NCBI GenBank assembly: GCA_003344405.1
Contig: NOWV01000068.1
Location: 124,001 to 188,000 of the forward strand
Direction of reading: 5' to 3'
DNA length: 64,000 bases
Origin: Trichoplax sp. H2
Taxonomy: Eukaryota > Placozoa > Uniplacotomia > Trichoplacea
In this document: piece after piece, positions 13,812 to 26,357 of the stretch
Numbering within the stretch: position 1 is the first letter of the stretch
Layout: each line of letters opens with the position of its first letter
Made by a program: the position numbers and the translations under genes
Notes under the pieces: model-generated
What the model was told of the DNA's origin: nothing
What the model saw: the letters and a program-made list of their open reading frames with translations, nothing else
The model's database searches: none

Positions 13812-16800
13812 ATGACTAACGTTAGAAAAGTCATGATTCAAATGTTAGTAATTCTAGTCTTAACCAATTTGTCTTACTCCGTGGGAAATACTATCAGCCA
13901 TCCCTTCAACGTATCCAAAGTGTTAACCATAACAGCTATGTTTGCTATGAACGAATACTCGGCAACATTTGTAGCTACTAAGCTGGCATTGGAGCATATC
14001 AATCTAAATCCAGATATCCTTCCTGGTTATTATCTTAATATGAGTTGGAAAGACACTCAAGTAAATTTTTACTTCTAACCAATCGTGTTATTCAAAAATA
14101 AAATAATACATTACGATTCCATCATAAATGCATAGCTATAATTAATATGTAGATTAAGGTGATAGGTAGACAATCTTTTGTACGTTTCTTATAGCCATGA
14201 AAATGTAAAGAATAAAAATTATGCGATATGAAATTTGATATTCGTATACGGTTTAACATTTTAGTCAATCAATGCAATTTTTTCATTATTTTATTCTATA
14301 TGAATGCCGTTAGCTCCGCCGGCCTTCTGCCGTGCATGTTAAAATTATTTTTAGGTAAGGTGATAAATCGATATTTTAATTAATAGTGTGATCCAAGTAT
14401 CGGATTAAAGAACTTATTCGATGAGTTAAGTACCCCACCGATTAAGATCATGGCCCTTGGGGCATCCTGTTCGCATGTTACAGAACAAGTTACTAGATTT
14501 ACTAAAGAGTTTAAGCTATTGCAGGTAATAAATCACTATTTTTGCTAGCGTATATCATAGCTTTTTTTTGAAATATAATAGATATAATTTGCGTTTCTAA
14601 ACGCTTCTTTATATAATTTTGGGTGCTATTTATACATATATTCTTGGCTTAGGTTTCACCGTCGTCGTCGTCGCCAGTCTTAAGTAGCAAATCAGTCTAT
14701 CCTTATTTCTTTCGCACAATCGTTTCTGGAGATGCTTTTCCTGTTATAATGTTGGATATTTGTCGAAAATTTGGATGGAAAAGAGTCTCTATCCTTAATG
14801 AAAAGCAAGAGTTTTTCACAGCGGTGATTAGAATTTGAATATGTTTTTCTTAAATAAAAGTTGAAAAAGAAACATGCAATAATATGGCAGTACTATGTAA
14901 TAATTACAAATACGCTCATTCATGACGCGAACATAAAGATTTCATGGCAATCTCTTTTAGAAATTAGCTCTATCACGTCATACTTAGAAGATTATCAGCA
15001 ATGGCAATAAAGATTTTTATATTCTGCCCAGCATTTTACGTCTTCAAATTCAGCCATAACTAATAACAGATTTTTGCTTACTAAAGCTATTCTATTTCAT
15101 CAAAATAATTCAGTGTTTATTTGAAATAATTATAATGAATTCATGTTTGCCTTCTAACAGGATTGCATTCATATTGACATCCTTCTTGACGATCGCAAAT
15201 ATCTTAAAATGCAAATAAAGATTAATATGTGGGCAATCACTAGATTCTCACTACCGTATCGCATAGATTAATTCTTAACAGCAATTAGTAAAATATGAAT
15301 TAAACTTCAATCGGTTTTCATGATTTACCGTATATTGTTTCTTCCTATGGATTGTAGGGGAGCTTAGCATTGATTAAAACTGCGGAAACGAGATACCAAA
15401 TTTCAGTTGCTAGCTCACAGGAAGTTGACAGCGATCAAGATCCATATCTTGCGTTACTCACTATCCGCGTAAGTTCAATGAAAATCATTAGACAATAATA
15501 TTTCTTTTGGCCTTAAGATTAAATTTATTTCTCTTGGATGGAAAATTGTAAGTTGGGTGTAAATTGATTCTTTCGTTGATACTTTTTCTATGCTATTAAA
15601 ATATACAGAAAACCGGAAATAGAGTTATTTTAGCGGGATTCTTACCTGAAATGGGCCGTAAAATATTTTGCCAGGTTAGTCTCACATTTCATACAAATAG
15701 ACATCACAGTTAAAGCTTATAGTATTGCTCTAAATACGTCCGCCTGATTGCATTAATTAAAATACGTATATCCTGGTTTTCTTAGGCCTATCATATGGAT
15801 ATGACCAGCCCAAATTATATCTGGATCATCCCAGATTCGTTACCAAAGTATTGGTGGAGAATTCATGGAAATGTAACTCTGAGGCATTCTAATAAGTTTT
15901 GTGGCCGCAAAGAAATGGACCATGCAGTAAAAGGTTACTTTTCGGTCTCAGATTACCCAATTGCCACAAAACTTTATGAAAATACTGTTTCAGGATTTGT
16001 AAGTGCAAACTTTTCGTTAGATATATACGTAATTAATCAGTTAACTCTTTCCTGATTTTTAACAATAAAAACTATAGACACCGTCAAAATGGCTAAAAGT
16101 CTATAAAGAATATCAGCAAAAGCATTATCCTAACTATACAGCTAATGAACAGTATGCTGGATATGCCTATGATGCTGTTTGGTGTATTGCGCTATCTCTC
16201 AATAATTCGATCCGGCCATTACATAAAAATCATGGCACTAAATTAGAAAAATTTGTATATCATAGCAGTGATTTCATCGATACGTTTGTAAGCCAAATGG
16301 AAGAACTTAAATTTATGGGTATTTCGGTATGTTAAAATATATTTTAGCTGCCGTTTCTTTTCGGCGAATATATGATATAATTTCGCATTGTACTATTTCA
16401 AATAATCGTTAAGATTAGGAAAGCACTACTACTATAGGTATACTTGTATGTTATATGCTAGTACTAACGCAAAATTATGAATCATTAGGGGTCAGTATCG
16501 TTTACTTTTAGAGGCAATCGCATAGGCGCCGTAAGAGTAGGCCGCATTCAAGGCTCAGGTAACGAGATTGAAATACGCGTAGTCCTTATAAAACAGAAGA
16601 TATTCTTCTATCAGTTTATATTCTATTTTAAATTTGCAAAGTTATTCTTTGTCTATAACCCTAAATGTAAATTAAATATCATTATGGACTATCTTTCATC
16701 ATTTTGATCAAAGTTGAAATTTTATTCAATGATGTCAAATTTTAGATTTGCAAAATGTTGAAATTGCTATTTATGCAACATTCGAAGAATCTCCCGTCTG

Positions 16801-19503
16801 GAAAACAACAGCAATTCAATGGGGAACTCCAGGTAAAAGTTAGTGCAGCGATATGCAATGGAATGTATCATTATAGCAATCTATGGATAAAATTAAATGA
16901 TTGCGTTGATTTAGCACTTCATAGTTTATGAGAATTACTACCATTTCTAGCTACTAACAGACCGTATCATCTTTGCCAATTTATTTCAATTCTAGGTAAC
17001 AGTGTACCCAAAGATCGACCAACAAGCAAAATCATGACAGTATCCATTCCGCTAGAACTTTACGTCGCCATTGCTGTTAGCGTATTGGTTAGCGTTTCTA
17101 TTGCCAGTTGCACTTTAATATTCAATATTCGCTTCAATAAAATTTTGTAAGTTGCCAAACTAACTTGCATACAGAATCGAATTACGAATTTTCCGTCTAC
17201 TGCCACTTAATTATTATGCAATTTAATTTTTACAGTAAATTTAACCGTAAAGTCCTTTTAAATCATTTAATCATCTCAAAAATCGAAGCTATAATATTAC
17301 TTTTATCATTGTAGAACCAGATGTATCGTCAATTCTAAGTTAAATTCCATCCTCGCCATTGCTGCTATTATTTGTTGTAGCTGTATATTTCTTCTAGCAA
17401 GCGATAAAGGCATCATTGGATATAATGCAGAATTAACTAAAATATCATGTTGGGTAGCGTTTAATGATTAATTATCCGTATAGTATCAATCATTATAAGC
17501 GTATAATTCATTCATTAGTTTTAGTTCATTCCAATGATTCTATATATTATCTTCTTTTTCTTTATTTCTTCCTAACATTGTGATTTACTGATTACTAATT
17601 TGAGAATCTTTTATAGTCTCAATCGATCATCCTATGTTTGGGATTTTCTATCGGTTATGGAGCTTTGTTAGCTAAAATATGGGATATCTATAAAATTCAA
17701 ACTACTGCTGAAGGCAAGCTAGTAAGGGTAAGTGTCGTGGGTTTTGCTTGGTTCGAGAGATTTGTAAGATTTGTTGTAAGTAATATAAGTAATGCGCACG
17801 CTAAAGACTATTATCTGAGAATCATCGGAATTATGATCAGATCATATTATACTTACTTTGGAAGTATCTATTCGTCACATAGTTGTAGTTTGATCCATAT
17901 TCAAGTCAATCAATAACATTAAATTTTGCGCTTAAAAATTGAATCTTACCTTTTGCACGTATATGCATAAATCACACTAGAGAAATGGTACTGGGATTTA
18001 TTATAAAACAGATCTAACACGAAAATTGACCTACTGTATTTCTAGGGTACCAAGAACTGGCAATTATACCTTATGGTCTTTTTGGTTTGCGTTGGTAACT
18101 TATTGGTAGTCATATTATTTTCTGTTACTGATCCAATCGTGATTGCCGAAAGAAATTATACTGAAATTAATGCTGATGTAAGTTCATCTTGTAATACTTG
18201 TTTCTTAAAGGTTTTGATCATATTAGTGTATCTATCAAGTAGAAATCAATCAAATGGATTGGCTATTCTATTACAGATATCAGCAAAATTAACAGGTGGT
18301 CTACCTGAAGAAAGTTTAGTAACGTATATTGCACGTTATTGTGTTTACCAATACTCTAATATCCGTCTGGCAGTAGTGTCTATCTTGAACGGAATTTTAC
18401 TAATCATTGGTATAGTTCTATCATGGAAAGCTCGAGCTGTCGTTCTTCCTATCAGCAATGAAGCCAAATACGTTGGATTTTCTATCTATAATGTAGCACT
18501 ATTCAGTATTATTGGATCTGTTCTTTCTGTCACTACTCAAGATAGGCCTGTTTCTAATTTCGGATTAACTTCGCTCTTTATCTTGGTAATCGTCTTCGTC
18601 ACAATGTTCCTATCCTTCCTGCCTAGGGTAAGCATATCAATTAAAATGCACACTTGGGAATAATCACGTCTTAATTTTTGCAATTCAGAAGATTAGAGTA
18701 ACATCAAACGTGATTTACCAATCTGATCTACCTTTTCGTAGTCTCAAATGTTGATTTCCAATCAGAGATTAGATGCAAATCGAGAAAAAATAAAGTATAT
18801 TTTAATGGATAAGTTGTTTGTAGACGATCACAAGAAATGGACCAATATCAATTCGATATTAGCTTAATTTTGCCTACTGTATACGTAAAGACCAGCTTCT
18901 AAAATACGAGTACTTGTATGTCAGACATGGATTTTATAATTTTAACGACGATAACTTTTACTAGATCTACTATGTGTGGAAGGTGGTCAAGGCAAATAAG
19001 CAAAAGGCGCATGAAAGTATCAATGACGATCGAGAATCGGCTACAATGAAATATCACGATGAGGCTAAAATAAAGCGTAGACTGTCTCAAAACGAAGTAA
19101 GGAATGAAATTGATCGATTAAATACCAGCATATCACAGGTGAGTTAAACGACCAGTTATCGGATTGTTAATATTAGAATAGTCATAAAATATGCTATTTT
19201 ATAGTATCTTTAACTCTTTCTTACTAATGAAATACACGCGTAAGTAGTAAATACTGCATGTAACCCTATCGATGAGGGTTGTGGTATAATGAAGAATGAC
19301 TAATTTTAATCCTTATCCTTAATTAGCTAGTAAATCAAGCCGCTGTGCTACGAATTTCTTTACATAAAGCGGATAAGCAAGTCAACACACGTAGAATTTC
19401 GACTCTGGGTTTTGTCATGTATGAAAAGCAACCATCAAACTGCGGAGTCATTTTTGTTGAAAATATTGCCGAAACGGATTCTTTTTCTTCGGTATCAACC
19501 TGA
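13812..19503 (+). CDS. GABA-B-like class C GPCR, complete
   Basis: Sixteen exons join in perfect phase to 862 aa: 13812-14060, 14387-14524, 14653-14823, 15358-15468, 15609-15674, 15786-15998, 16078-16326, 16489-16558, 16746-16832, 16996-17146, 17315-17453, 17617-17727, 18046-18177, 18277-18627, 18965-19138, 19327-19503. The hydrophobic start (MTNVRKVMIQMLVILVLTNL) looks like a signal peptide. Exons 1-9 encode a Venus-flytrap ligand-binding domain: LALEHINLNPDILPGY, MALGASCSHVTE, a PSSSSPVLSS loop then YPYFFRT, and YDAVWCIALSL. Exon 10 gives TM1, exon 11 TM2, exon 12 TM3 (GALLAKIWDIYKI), exon 13 TM4, exon 14 TM5-7 with SNEAKYVGFSIYN, and exons 15-16 a charged tail with weak coiled-coil potential. 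Layout and motifs are those of GABA-B receptors: G-protein-coupled, plasma membrane, usually dimeric. The serine-rich loop lies where GABA-B1 has ligand-contacting serines, but ligand identity is not established. It is a paralogue of the gene at 431-2589. Confidence 0.92.
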
Positions 19504-20648
19504 TAGAATGGCAAAGGATTCTATTCGTTGTAAATGGAAAGTACTGCAAGGGTAGAGCTAATATTGAATAATCTGATATACGTATAAAGTAGGTATGACT
19601 ATCGCCTCTTCGATTATACGCATACGTATATTTATTTTTACCATGCTATTCGTTAAATACGATGTTCATGGTCGTTTTCAGTTGAAATTGTATATTTAAT
19701 TGGACGTTTTAGTGCAGATTATTTTCAGCGCTATTCCCTGTCGATGGCATTAATAATAGACAGCAAAGAAGTAGTATACGCAGAGGCGCAGAAAGTCTGC
19801 TAACCTTACGCAAAAATCTAACGGAATTATGTACCGCTAATTTACTCGCTAAGCTGCTGCACTTTTGCAATAAACGACAATCATGATACTCTGAATCGAG
19901 GCAAGATGCTAGGATAATCATTTTTCAGCAGTTTTTAGCAATACGTTTGTACTCATATACAGCAGTATATGGGGTGAGCTATTAGCAAATGCTATTGCTT
20001 TGACGAAAATAGTCGGTCTGTAACCTGCTAATTTGTGAGCACTTCGACTTGTAACAGCTTACTAGTCGACATATACCGTAAGGTAAATTTTGGTTTTATT
20101 TTTTCAGCGCAATTCTAGCCAATCTATCTAAAATTCTAAATAGATCAGTACTCGCCTGAGTTCTAACAGTTTAATCGGACTATATAAGTAGTTGTTGTAC
20201 CAGCATGTGAAAAATAAAAGTGCAATGAACAGAAATACAGTACTGTAATTTTCATATCTTAAATAGTAATACTATTGGATACCCATTTATTAATTTGACT
20301 TATAAAAGAATCATTGAAAGAGTATAGCGCACTTTTAGTTAAAACATTTTATTAACGGCAGTATCAAAGTTATATCTAGACAAGTTAGCGTAGGCATTTA
20401 TACCCTAATTGGAACGAATATTCATTCTTTTTGATTTACTTAATACTGCTCGATTAATTTTAAATTAATCAAACAGGAGTCCGATCAAGGAACAAAATCC
20501 AACTTTTTACAGAATTAATATACACTGAAACCTTTTCAAATAAAATAATTATACTGTGAACGCATGCAGTAGTTAAATTAAATAAGTTTTCCTTAAAATT
20601 GTACAATTTACAACGTCGGGCTAAATGAGGAAATGGAGGCGATCATGA
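19504..20648. other. Convergent intergenic spacer
   Basis: Lies between the receptor (+) and the intronless gene (-). AT-rich, with a possible AATAAA at 20213. No supported gene; the short frames here lack splice sites or motifs. Confidence 0.55.
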
Positions 20649-22601
20649 TTACCTATGGCCCACTTTAGTCCGACGCTTGCTCATTTCGCTGTCAGTAGCA
20701 AGGGCAATTTTTCTTTTCTTGTTGTTGCTAACGGTGTTGGTTGGTAGCAACATATTTCGCTTAAGGTAAGCATAAGAATGACTAGCTGCATGCTGTACTG
20801 GAGGTACATGTTGATAATGATCTATTTGAGTAGCATTAACGTTAGCAAAGGAGAAATGACTAACTTGCGTTTGTTCACCTTTCCAGTAGATATAATACAC
20901 ATCATCGTTATAATTAAAACCATTACAAGCTCCCTCTCCATAGCTGGAGAGTAATTGTTTCCATACGTAGATGCCATTACCATCTAATACATGGGCGATA
21001 CCAAATTCTTTAGCTAAATGAGCTAAATCGCCTACATCTTGAACATCACGACCGTAGAATTTATGAGCAAATTGCATTGACATTAATTCTGTAGCTATAC
21101 CACCATGTCCTGGATGAGTAAACACTAATTGAATAAAACGAAAATGGCCAAATTTAGTTAAATTAATAAACCAATTGATGAAAGTTGGACTTCGATTGTC
21201 ACGATTGGTAATAATGACTAAATTTTTTATCCATGTTGGTAAATGATACTTGATATAGTCGTCCAGAAAAGAGAGAATATAATCGCATCGGTGTGTAATC
21301 GATTCGCTATCATCACCACAAATATAGATATGCCGTTGATCAAGGCCATGTTCTTTAATATTAAAAAGTGCATAGCGGTGAGTTGCTTCTTGAAGAGTAT
21401 GTTGATGATGATCGTTCTCGTCCAATTGACGGCTAAATCCATAGTGGGGTAAACTTTTACTAGTTTGAAAATCGCAATCAATAGTGGCTTTATATTCATC
21501 TTTCATTTGGCCTAATTTCATGATATGAGCAACATCTTGAACGTTTTCATCGGTAGCGATTTGTTCAAATTGTTGTTGAAATAACACAAGACTTTGTTGG
21601 ATACCAGCCCAACTTAGTTGGCATTGAACACACAGACTGTTGTAAGCATCCATAGCTTGATTAGAAGCGATGCGATGTTGAATAATAAGAGAACAATTAT
21701 TATTATTATTATTGACTTGAGTAGGCTGTTGCAGTTGTTGCAGTTCTTGATGACGGTAGGGTGAGAGAATGTTACCATCGTTCACTTCTTCTTTGATCAT
21801 CAACGGATAGCCATTGGATACTGGAGTTTGTTGAAGGTTAGAATTTTGCTGTTCTTGAACCTGTTCTAGCTGGACAACAGGATCAGGGCTATCATCGTTC
21901 TTTTTATTATTATTATTACTTTTAATGCGAGCAATTTCTTTCTTGCGCAGTTTCTTGCAATCGGAGCACAACCATGATTGCGTTGGTGACAAGGTAGTAT
22001 GAGGAAATTCACTCTTGATCCAATTATGAGCTGTACGACTGGAAATAGTTTGGCGATTATGTCGCAATTGTTCAATATTGAAATGCCAGACCAGTGATTT
22101 TTCAGCTTTTTTAATAAATTGACGATCGGATGCTGAAGGTAAACGGATACATTCAAAGCGATTATCTAAATAAAACATAGGAGCCCCAGCTTTATCATAT
22201 TGGGTATTGGGTCGTCGATTCTTAATAATATAGTCGAAAAAGTCCCTTTTTGCTGGTAATTTATAATGCGCTGATCGAATTTTATTTTTAATACGAAAAC
22301 GATAAGGGCATGGATTATTTTTGACGTAATCTTGCATCTTTTTCAATGTGGTTGGCGAAATATTGAGGTATAATATCACACATTCTCGGCAAAATTTTAA
22401 CTGGCCGTAACAATCGAAAAGTGCATTCATCAACTTGGTATCATCGTAAATTCCTTCAAAACTTGAGTAACACTTTGAGCCTGCTTTAACTTTAGCTAGC
22501 CACATTTTTAAATTGGTCGCAAGTAAATTTTCTAGCATACTTTTGCAACAATTGCAATTTTCTATTCTTTCCATCCTAGCCATGGATTGGTTACCGGCCA
22601 T
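20649..22601 (-). CDS. Intronless 650-aa protein, transposase-like (DUF7869-type) C-terminal region
   Basis: A single uninterrupted frame of 650 aa, which stands out beside multi-exon neighbours. I do not recognise it as a named gene. Visible: NCNCC at 15-19 and CxxC pairs at 71-74 (CREC), 212-215 (CSDC) and 324-327 (CVQC), possible zinc ligands; a basic Q/N-rich low-complexity stretch at about 215-305; then a globular half. The block order (CREC.ILYLNIS..T near 71-85; D375/D377 in IDCDFQ then SLPHYG; D468-N469 in IITNRDN; HPGHGG at 496-501; E505) resembles the DUF7869 family of transposon-derived proteins, whose core pattern is 'Df...lP / DNcgGQN / GHt'. D468 and E505 are 36 residues apart, as in many DDE transposases. 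The usual GQN after the DN is replaced by RSP. No terminal inverted repeats are obvious. Function unknown; a domesticated or decaying transposase is my inference. Confidence 0.7.
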   Translation of the reverse strand: MAGNQSMARMERIENCNCCKSMLENLLATNLKMWLAKVKAGSKCYSSFEGIYDDTKLMNALFDCYGQLKFCRECVILYLNISPTTLKKMQDYVKNNPCPYRFRIKNKIRSAHYKLPAKRDFFDYIIKNRRPNTQYDKAGAPMFYLDNRFECIRLPSASDRQFIKKAEKSLVWHFNIEQLRHNRQTISSRTAHNWIKSEFPHTTLSPTQSWLCSDCKKLRKKEIARIKSNNNNKKNDDSPDPVVQLEQVQEQQNSNLQQTPVSNGYPLMIKEEVNDGNILSPYRHQELQQLQQPTQVNNNNNNCSLIIQHRIASNQAMDAYNSLCVQCQLSWAGIQQSLVLFQQQFEQIATDENVQDVAHIMKLGQMKDEYKATIDCDFQTSKSLPHYGFSRQLDENDHHQHTLQEATHRYALFNIKEHGLDQRHIYICGDDSESITHRCDYILSFLDDYIKYHLPTWIKNLVIITNRDNRSPTFINWFINLTKFGHFRFIQLVFTHPGHGGIATELMSMQFAHKFYGRDVQDVGDLAHLAKEFGIAHVLDGNGIYVWKQLLSSYGEGACNGFNYNDDVYYIYWKGEQTQVSHFSFANVNATQIDHYQHVPPVQHAASHSYAYLKRNMLLPTNTVSNNKKRKIALATDSEMSKRRTKVGHR

Positions 22602-25600
22602 AATCTAGATGTTAAAAAAAAGTGCAAAAAATTGTAGAGAACAAGTTGAAACCTTGCAGCAGAATCTGACCAATATTAAAAGGAGAAAATGACAAGATTT
22701 TCCTAGCTTGATATTTTAGATATTATGCTGTGATCAAAGTGATAACTAGTCAAAGTAATGGAGCTAAGCAGAAATTGGTATCACTTTTGCATTCCATTAT
22801 CACATCAAAGAATTTTGTTATTGATCACAATGGCGACTGTGTCCTCATCTATTTTACCATACATCGCCTATGCAGCTATGCTATAAATCGCATCAACGTA
22901 TATACATTTGTCTCCGTAAATATTCATATCTGTCATAGTCAATTCTTGTTGGTCACTTTGGACATGAGTTGTTAAAATATTGTAACAGTAAAATAGGACA
23001 TCTGTTTATATCCTAATAGAAATCTTTACCTTGGAGAATTTGCCAAGTGCAAATATAGCATTCAATAGCAAGCGCGAAAAGGATGAATTATCACGACTAA
23101 TAATCCAGGTAAAGAGCCAGATATTCACGAGGTTTTACTGTATTCGTACCAATCACTGCCTGATAATTGCCAGCAATTCTGTAGACGTTTGCCCAAAGAC
23201 GAGATAGGATGGATAACCAAAAGCGGAAACTTTCAGTCATTTAAGTTGACAGCTAGCTACCTGTAGTTTAACTGATCAACGTTATCAACATGAAGGGAAA
23301 GGCTTGATGGCGTGGATCTTTCTTGTTATTTATGACTTTGCTGAGATCAAGTCCGTTACAGTACAGATCACTTGGTACGATTAAACACAACTCGAAACCT
23401 CTACGATAGAAGAAAATGAATTAGCGCGTTCCATTCTAGTACCAGACCATTTGTTTTTGATATGAAAAGTCTGCCCCGAAGAGAAGGCTGCCAAGTAGGC
23501 GTTGTTTACTATAGTTTACTGGCATCAACGCTGATCAAATTTTCAATTTAATTGCATTATTGATGAATACCATCGACTAGAATGTCCTGTACTGTGCATT
23601 TATAGTGGTGGCAGTCCATACAAATCGTCCTAGGAGAAAGTAGTTCATTAAAGTTAATGATCGAAATAAATAAAAATAAATAATAATAAATAAATACCAA
23701 TGATAATAAACTTTAAAGGATGCTCTAATTAATTACAGTTATTGGATAACATGGATGTAGAGTATTAGCATACTGACTGTACTGTGGTAATTTCGTTGTT
23801 GATTAGTTATTGATTCGTGGAAAAAAATAAGTTATAAATAAGATATTTTCCCTTGGCATGTATTGGCCTATTTATACGTAAACATCCAAATTATAGGATT
23901 AATATACTGTAAGACAGACAGTAGATCGAGATTTAAGCTAATTGAACGAATTCTGATTTTTCCAATGCACTTGTTGAATGTTGTTCAATATTGAATCTCT
24001 CTAGAGTCATTAAAATGGAAGTTTTTAACTACGCTAACTTTAATTACATCTGTTGTCCATCATGCTATGATAATGTTGACTAGAATTGACAAAAGAAAAC
24101 AACTCTATAAAATGAAAGGGGTAAGAAAAAGTACTCTAAAATGTACTACAATGCTTCCAAAATGGAGATGAAATCAACTTTTCTCTTCCCTTAGTTGATG
24201 GCTAATATCCATGGTAATGCCTTGTAGAATGGCTGATCGTAACTATCTAATATAGCAATTGATTGGGCCATGCGAACATTCATAAGTACAGTACGGAATT
24301 TTTGCTGTACTGTATTTCGCAATTTAAACCTTTCTGGGAATAACTGTTAATTAATTAATTAATGGACTTGCTATCCTTGTAATTTATCGCTAGTTTCAAA
24401 ATCGTAGACACATTTCGATGTGAAAGTGTACACTCTTGGTGTATACCTGATACATTTTCGTCACAAATTCTACAAATATTGACTGAGTTAATATCCACCG
24501 CAAACGCTATCAACTTATCTGCAGTTTTTTCGAAGATTGACAGTAAGTACAGTGGCAATATAACTACGGTATTAATGCATACTGGACACTACAAGATATT
24601 AAAACTATGACGATATGAGTTATCGTTGCAAAATATTGATCTTATCTTGCCGATATTATTTATCATAAGCAAAGAAATTTATCTGATGCTTTATTATTGG
24701 AAAAATTAGTTTAATTATGAGACTCTTAAGCTGAAGTTAAATTCCCCCCCCCCCAAAAAAATTGCGTTTTCGCCCGCATATTGCGTACAAAAGGAAAATT
24801 ACCCAATATCAATAGATGGTAGTTGTTTAGGAAAATGTTGCGGGCACAGGTTTTGTTATTTCTTTATTGGATTGAATAATTTTGGGCAGTGACGATTTAT
24901 TAATTATTATGAAAGGAAAACAACTAGCGTTGACCTAGGAATCGAACTAGATCGTCTGGAATAGCCCAGCCCCAGGATAGCACTTGATTTTCACGCTGGG
25001 TCCATCGCTGTTGTCAGAAATACTCGCAATTTACGGAATGAATATGAATAACTTTATTGAAATTGGTTACTGTCATATCTCTCTTTAGTGGTTGTCTTAA
25101 TTTACATTATTGGAATTGTCGCTGTTGACGAGCCTGTCGGTATCTTTTATATGAGAAAATAAAAACAAAATTGTTATTCATACTCCTGTGACGAGAATAA
25201 ATGATAAAGGATATCACTGTCCTGATAGGCAACATAGATGGAGGTAACCGACAAAAAATTCTAAACTGTACCAGACGTCGTGTCTGAGATTTAAAATCTG
25301 TCTACCTCACTGGTGGATAAGTTACTTATCGTTTCGCTACACAAAATAGAAAATTTAAATTGCCATCGGTATCTTTTTCTTTTACCGCCGCCTTGACGAT
25401 AGATGTAGAGATCTTCATGGTCTGGCCTGGACCAGACCATGAAGACCTCTAGCTGCAAGTTTTCGATCGTTTTGTACAGTAGTTAGCACATTTAGACAGA
25501 GAAATTCTAAACTGTACCAGACATGGTGGCGGTATTTGAGATTTAAAAATCTGTTTATCTCATGCACTAATTAGTGGACAAGTTTAGGTTCATTTCGCTA

Positions 25601-26357
25601 GATAAAATAGAATCACTACATTTGTCATCGATATCTTTTCCTTTTGGCGCCGCCATGATGATATGTCTCTCCTGAGGCTTAGCGTTGAAACTTGAAAGTT
25701 TATTCTTATTTCTGTGTTACGATACGAGTATTATCATGACTTTCGTGACTATGGCGATGGATGTATTTTTTCTTCTACCGTTATAGTCATGGCCATCAAA
25801 ATGAAAAAATGTGATGTTGTGACTTGATTTTGCCTTCGTCTAGTGCTTGACGTTAGTCAGTGACAGATCGAAAAAGAATTTCTGAAACTTAATTTACAGT
25901 TAACACTGTAGTTAGCCCGTTCAATTATTTATTACTCATGTCTGTACAGTATACCACACAGTTACTGTGGCGGTACATTTTGGATTAATGTTGATCTCCA
26001 TTTCCTATACCGTGACTGCAATATTGAGCGATGATGCTTCTACGCAACAAATGATGAAAAATAACGATGGAAAATTCTACAGTACTGTAGCGGTTTGGCC
26101 ATTAATGTGCTAAATACGCAATGCAAAAACATGGTTGCGAGCGATCCTCTCGTAGTCAGAGGTAATTCAGACCTTCAGCACCATTGAAATATGTGGATAT
26201 TTATTTGCTATTTCTGTCGCTTTATCAAAGAATAAGAAACGCTGCATTGTGCGCTACTTTATAAGAACTTCTATTTTTTATTCAGTTCCTTTAGCGATAG
26301 CTACAACATCGATTCCTTAAAAATTATACAAGATTGGTTTCGCATACAACATAATTT
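22602..26357. other. 3.8-kb intergenic region, repeats only
   Basis: No gene can be supported. Contents seen: an A/T microsatellite of AAATA units near 23662-23697, an 11-C run next to an A run at 24744-24761, and the diverged direct repeats and hairpin at 25.26-25.68 kb listed separately. A short minus-strand frame near 24355-24558 has one CxxC but no other support. Confidence 0.55.
25258..25675. repeat. Diverged direct repeat pair around a 20-bp-arm hairpin
   Basis: A unit starting ATTCTAAACTGTACCAGAC occurs at 25258 and again at 25504. Both copies continue with GAGATTTAAAATCTG, CACT..TAGTGGA/CACTGGTGGA-like, TTCGCTA..AAAATAGAA, CATCG.TATCTTTT.CTTTT and the GCCGCC region, so the copies are about 150-170 bp and considerably diverged. 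Between them, at 25406-25451, is an inverted repeat: 20-bp arms with one mismatch (core TCTTCATGGTCTGG / CCAGACCATGAAGA) around a 6-nt loop. It looks like an old miniature mobile element, but I see no target-site duplications. Confidence 0.6.

Noticed and set aside
15160-15230. Possible extra receptor exon after CTAACAG at about 15161
   Set aside because: No GT donor in a workable phase, and exons 3 and 4 already join in phase without it.
21866-22156. Overlapping frames inside the intronless gene
   Set aside because: Shadow frames of the 650-codon gene.
24355-24558. Minus-strand frame with ICRIC and a later cysteine, reminiscent of a ZAD zinc-finger start
   Set aside because: The second cysteine pair of a ZAD is missing and no neighbouring exon was found.
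24925-25000. tRNA-like segment on the minus strand containing TTCGATTCC
   Set aside because: Only the B-box-like stretch fits; no acceptor stem or D-arm could be folded. Could be a SINE relic, but unsupported.
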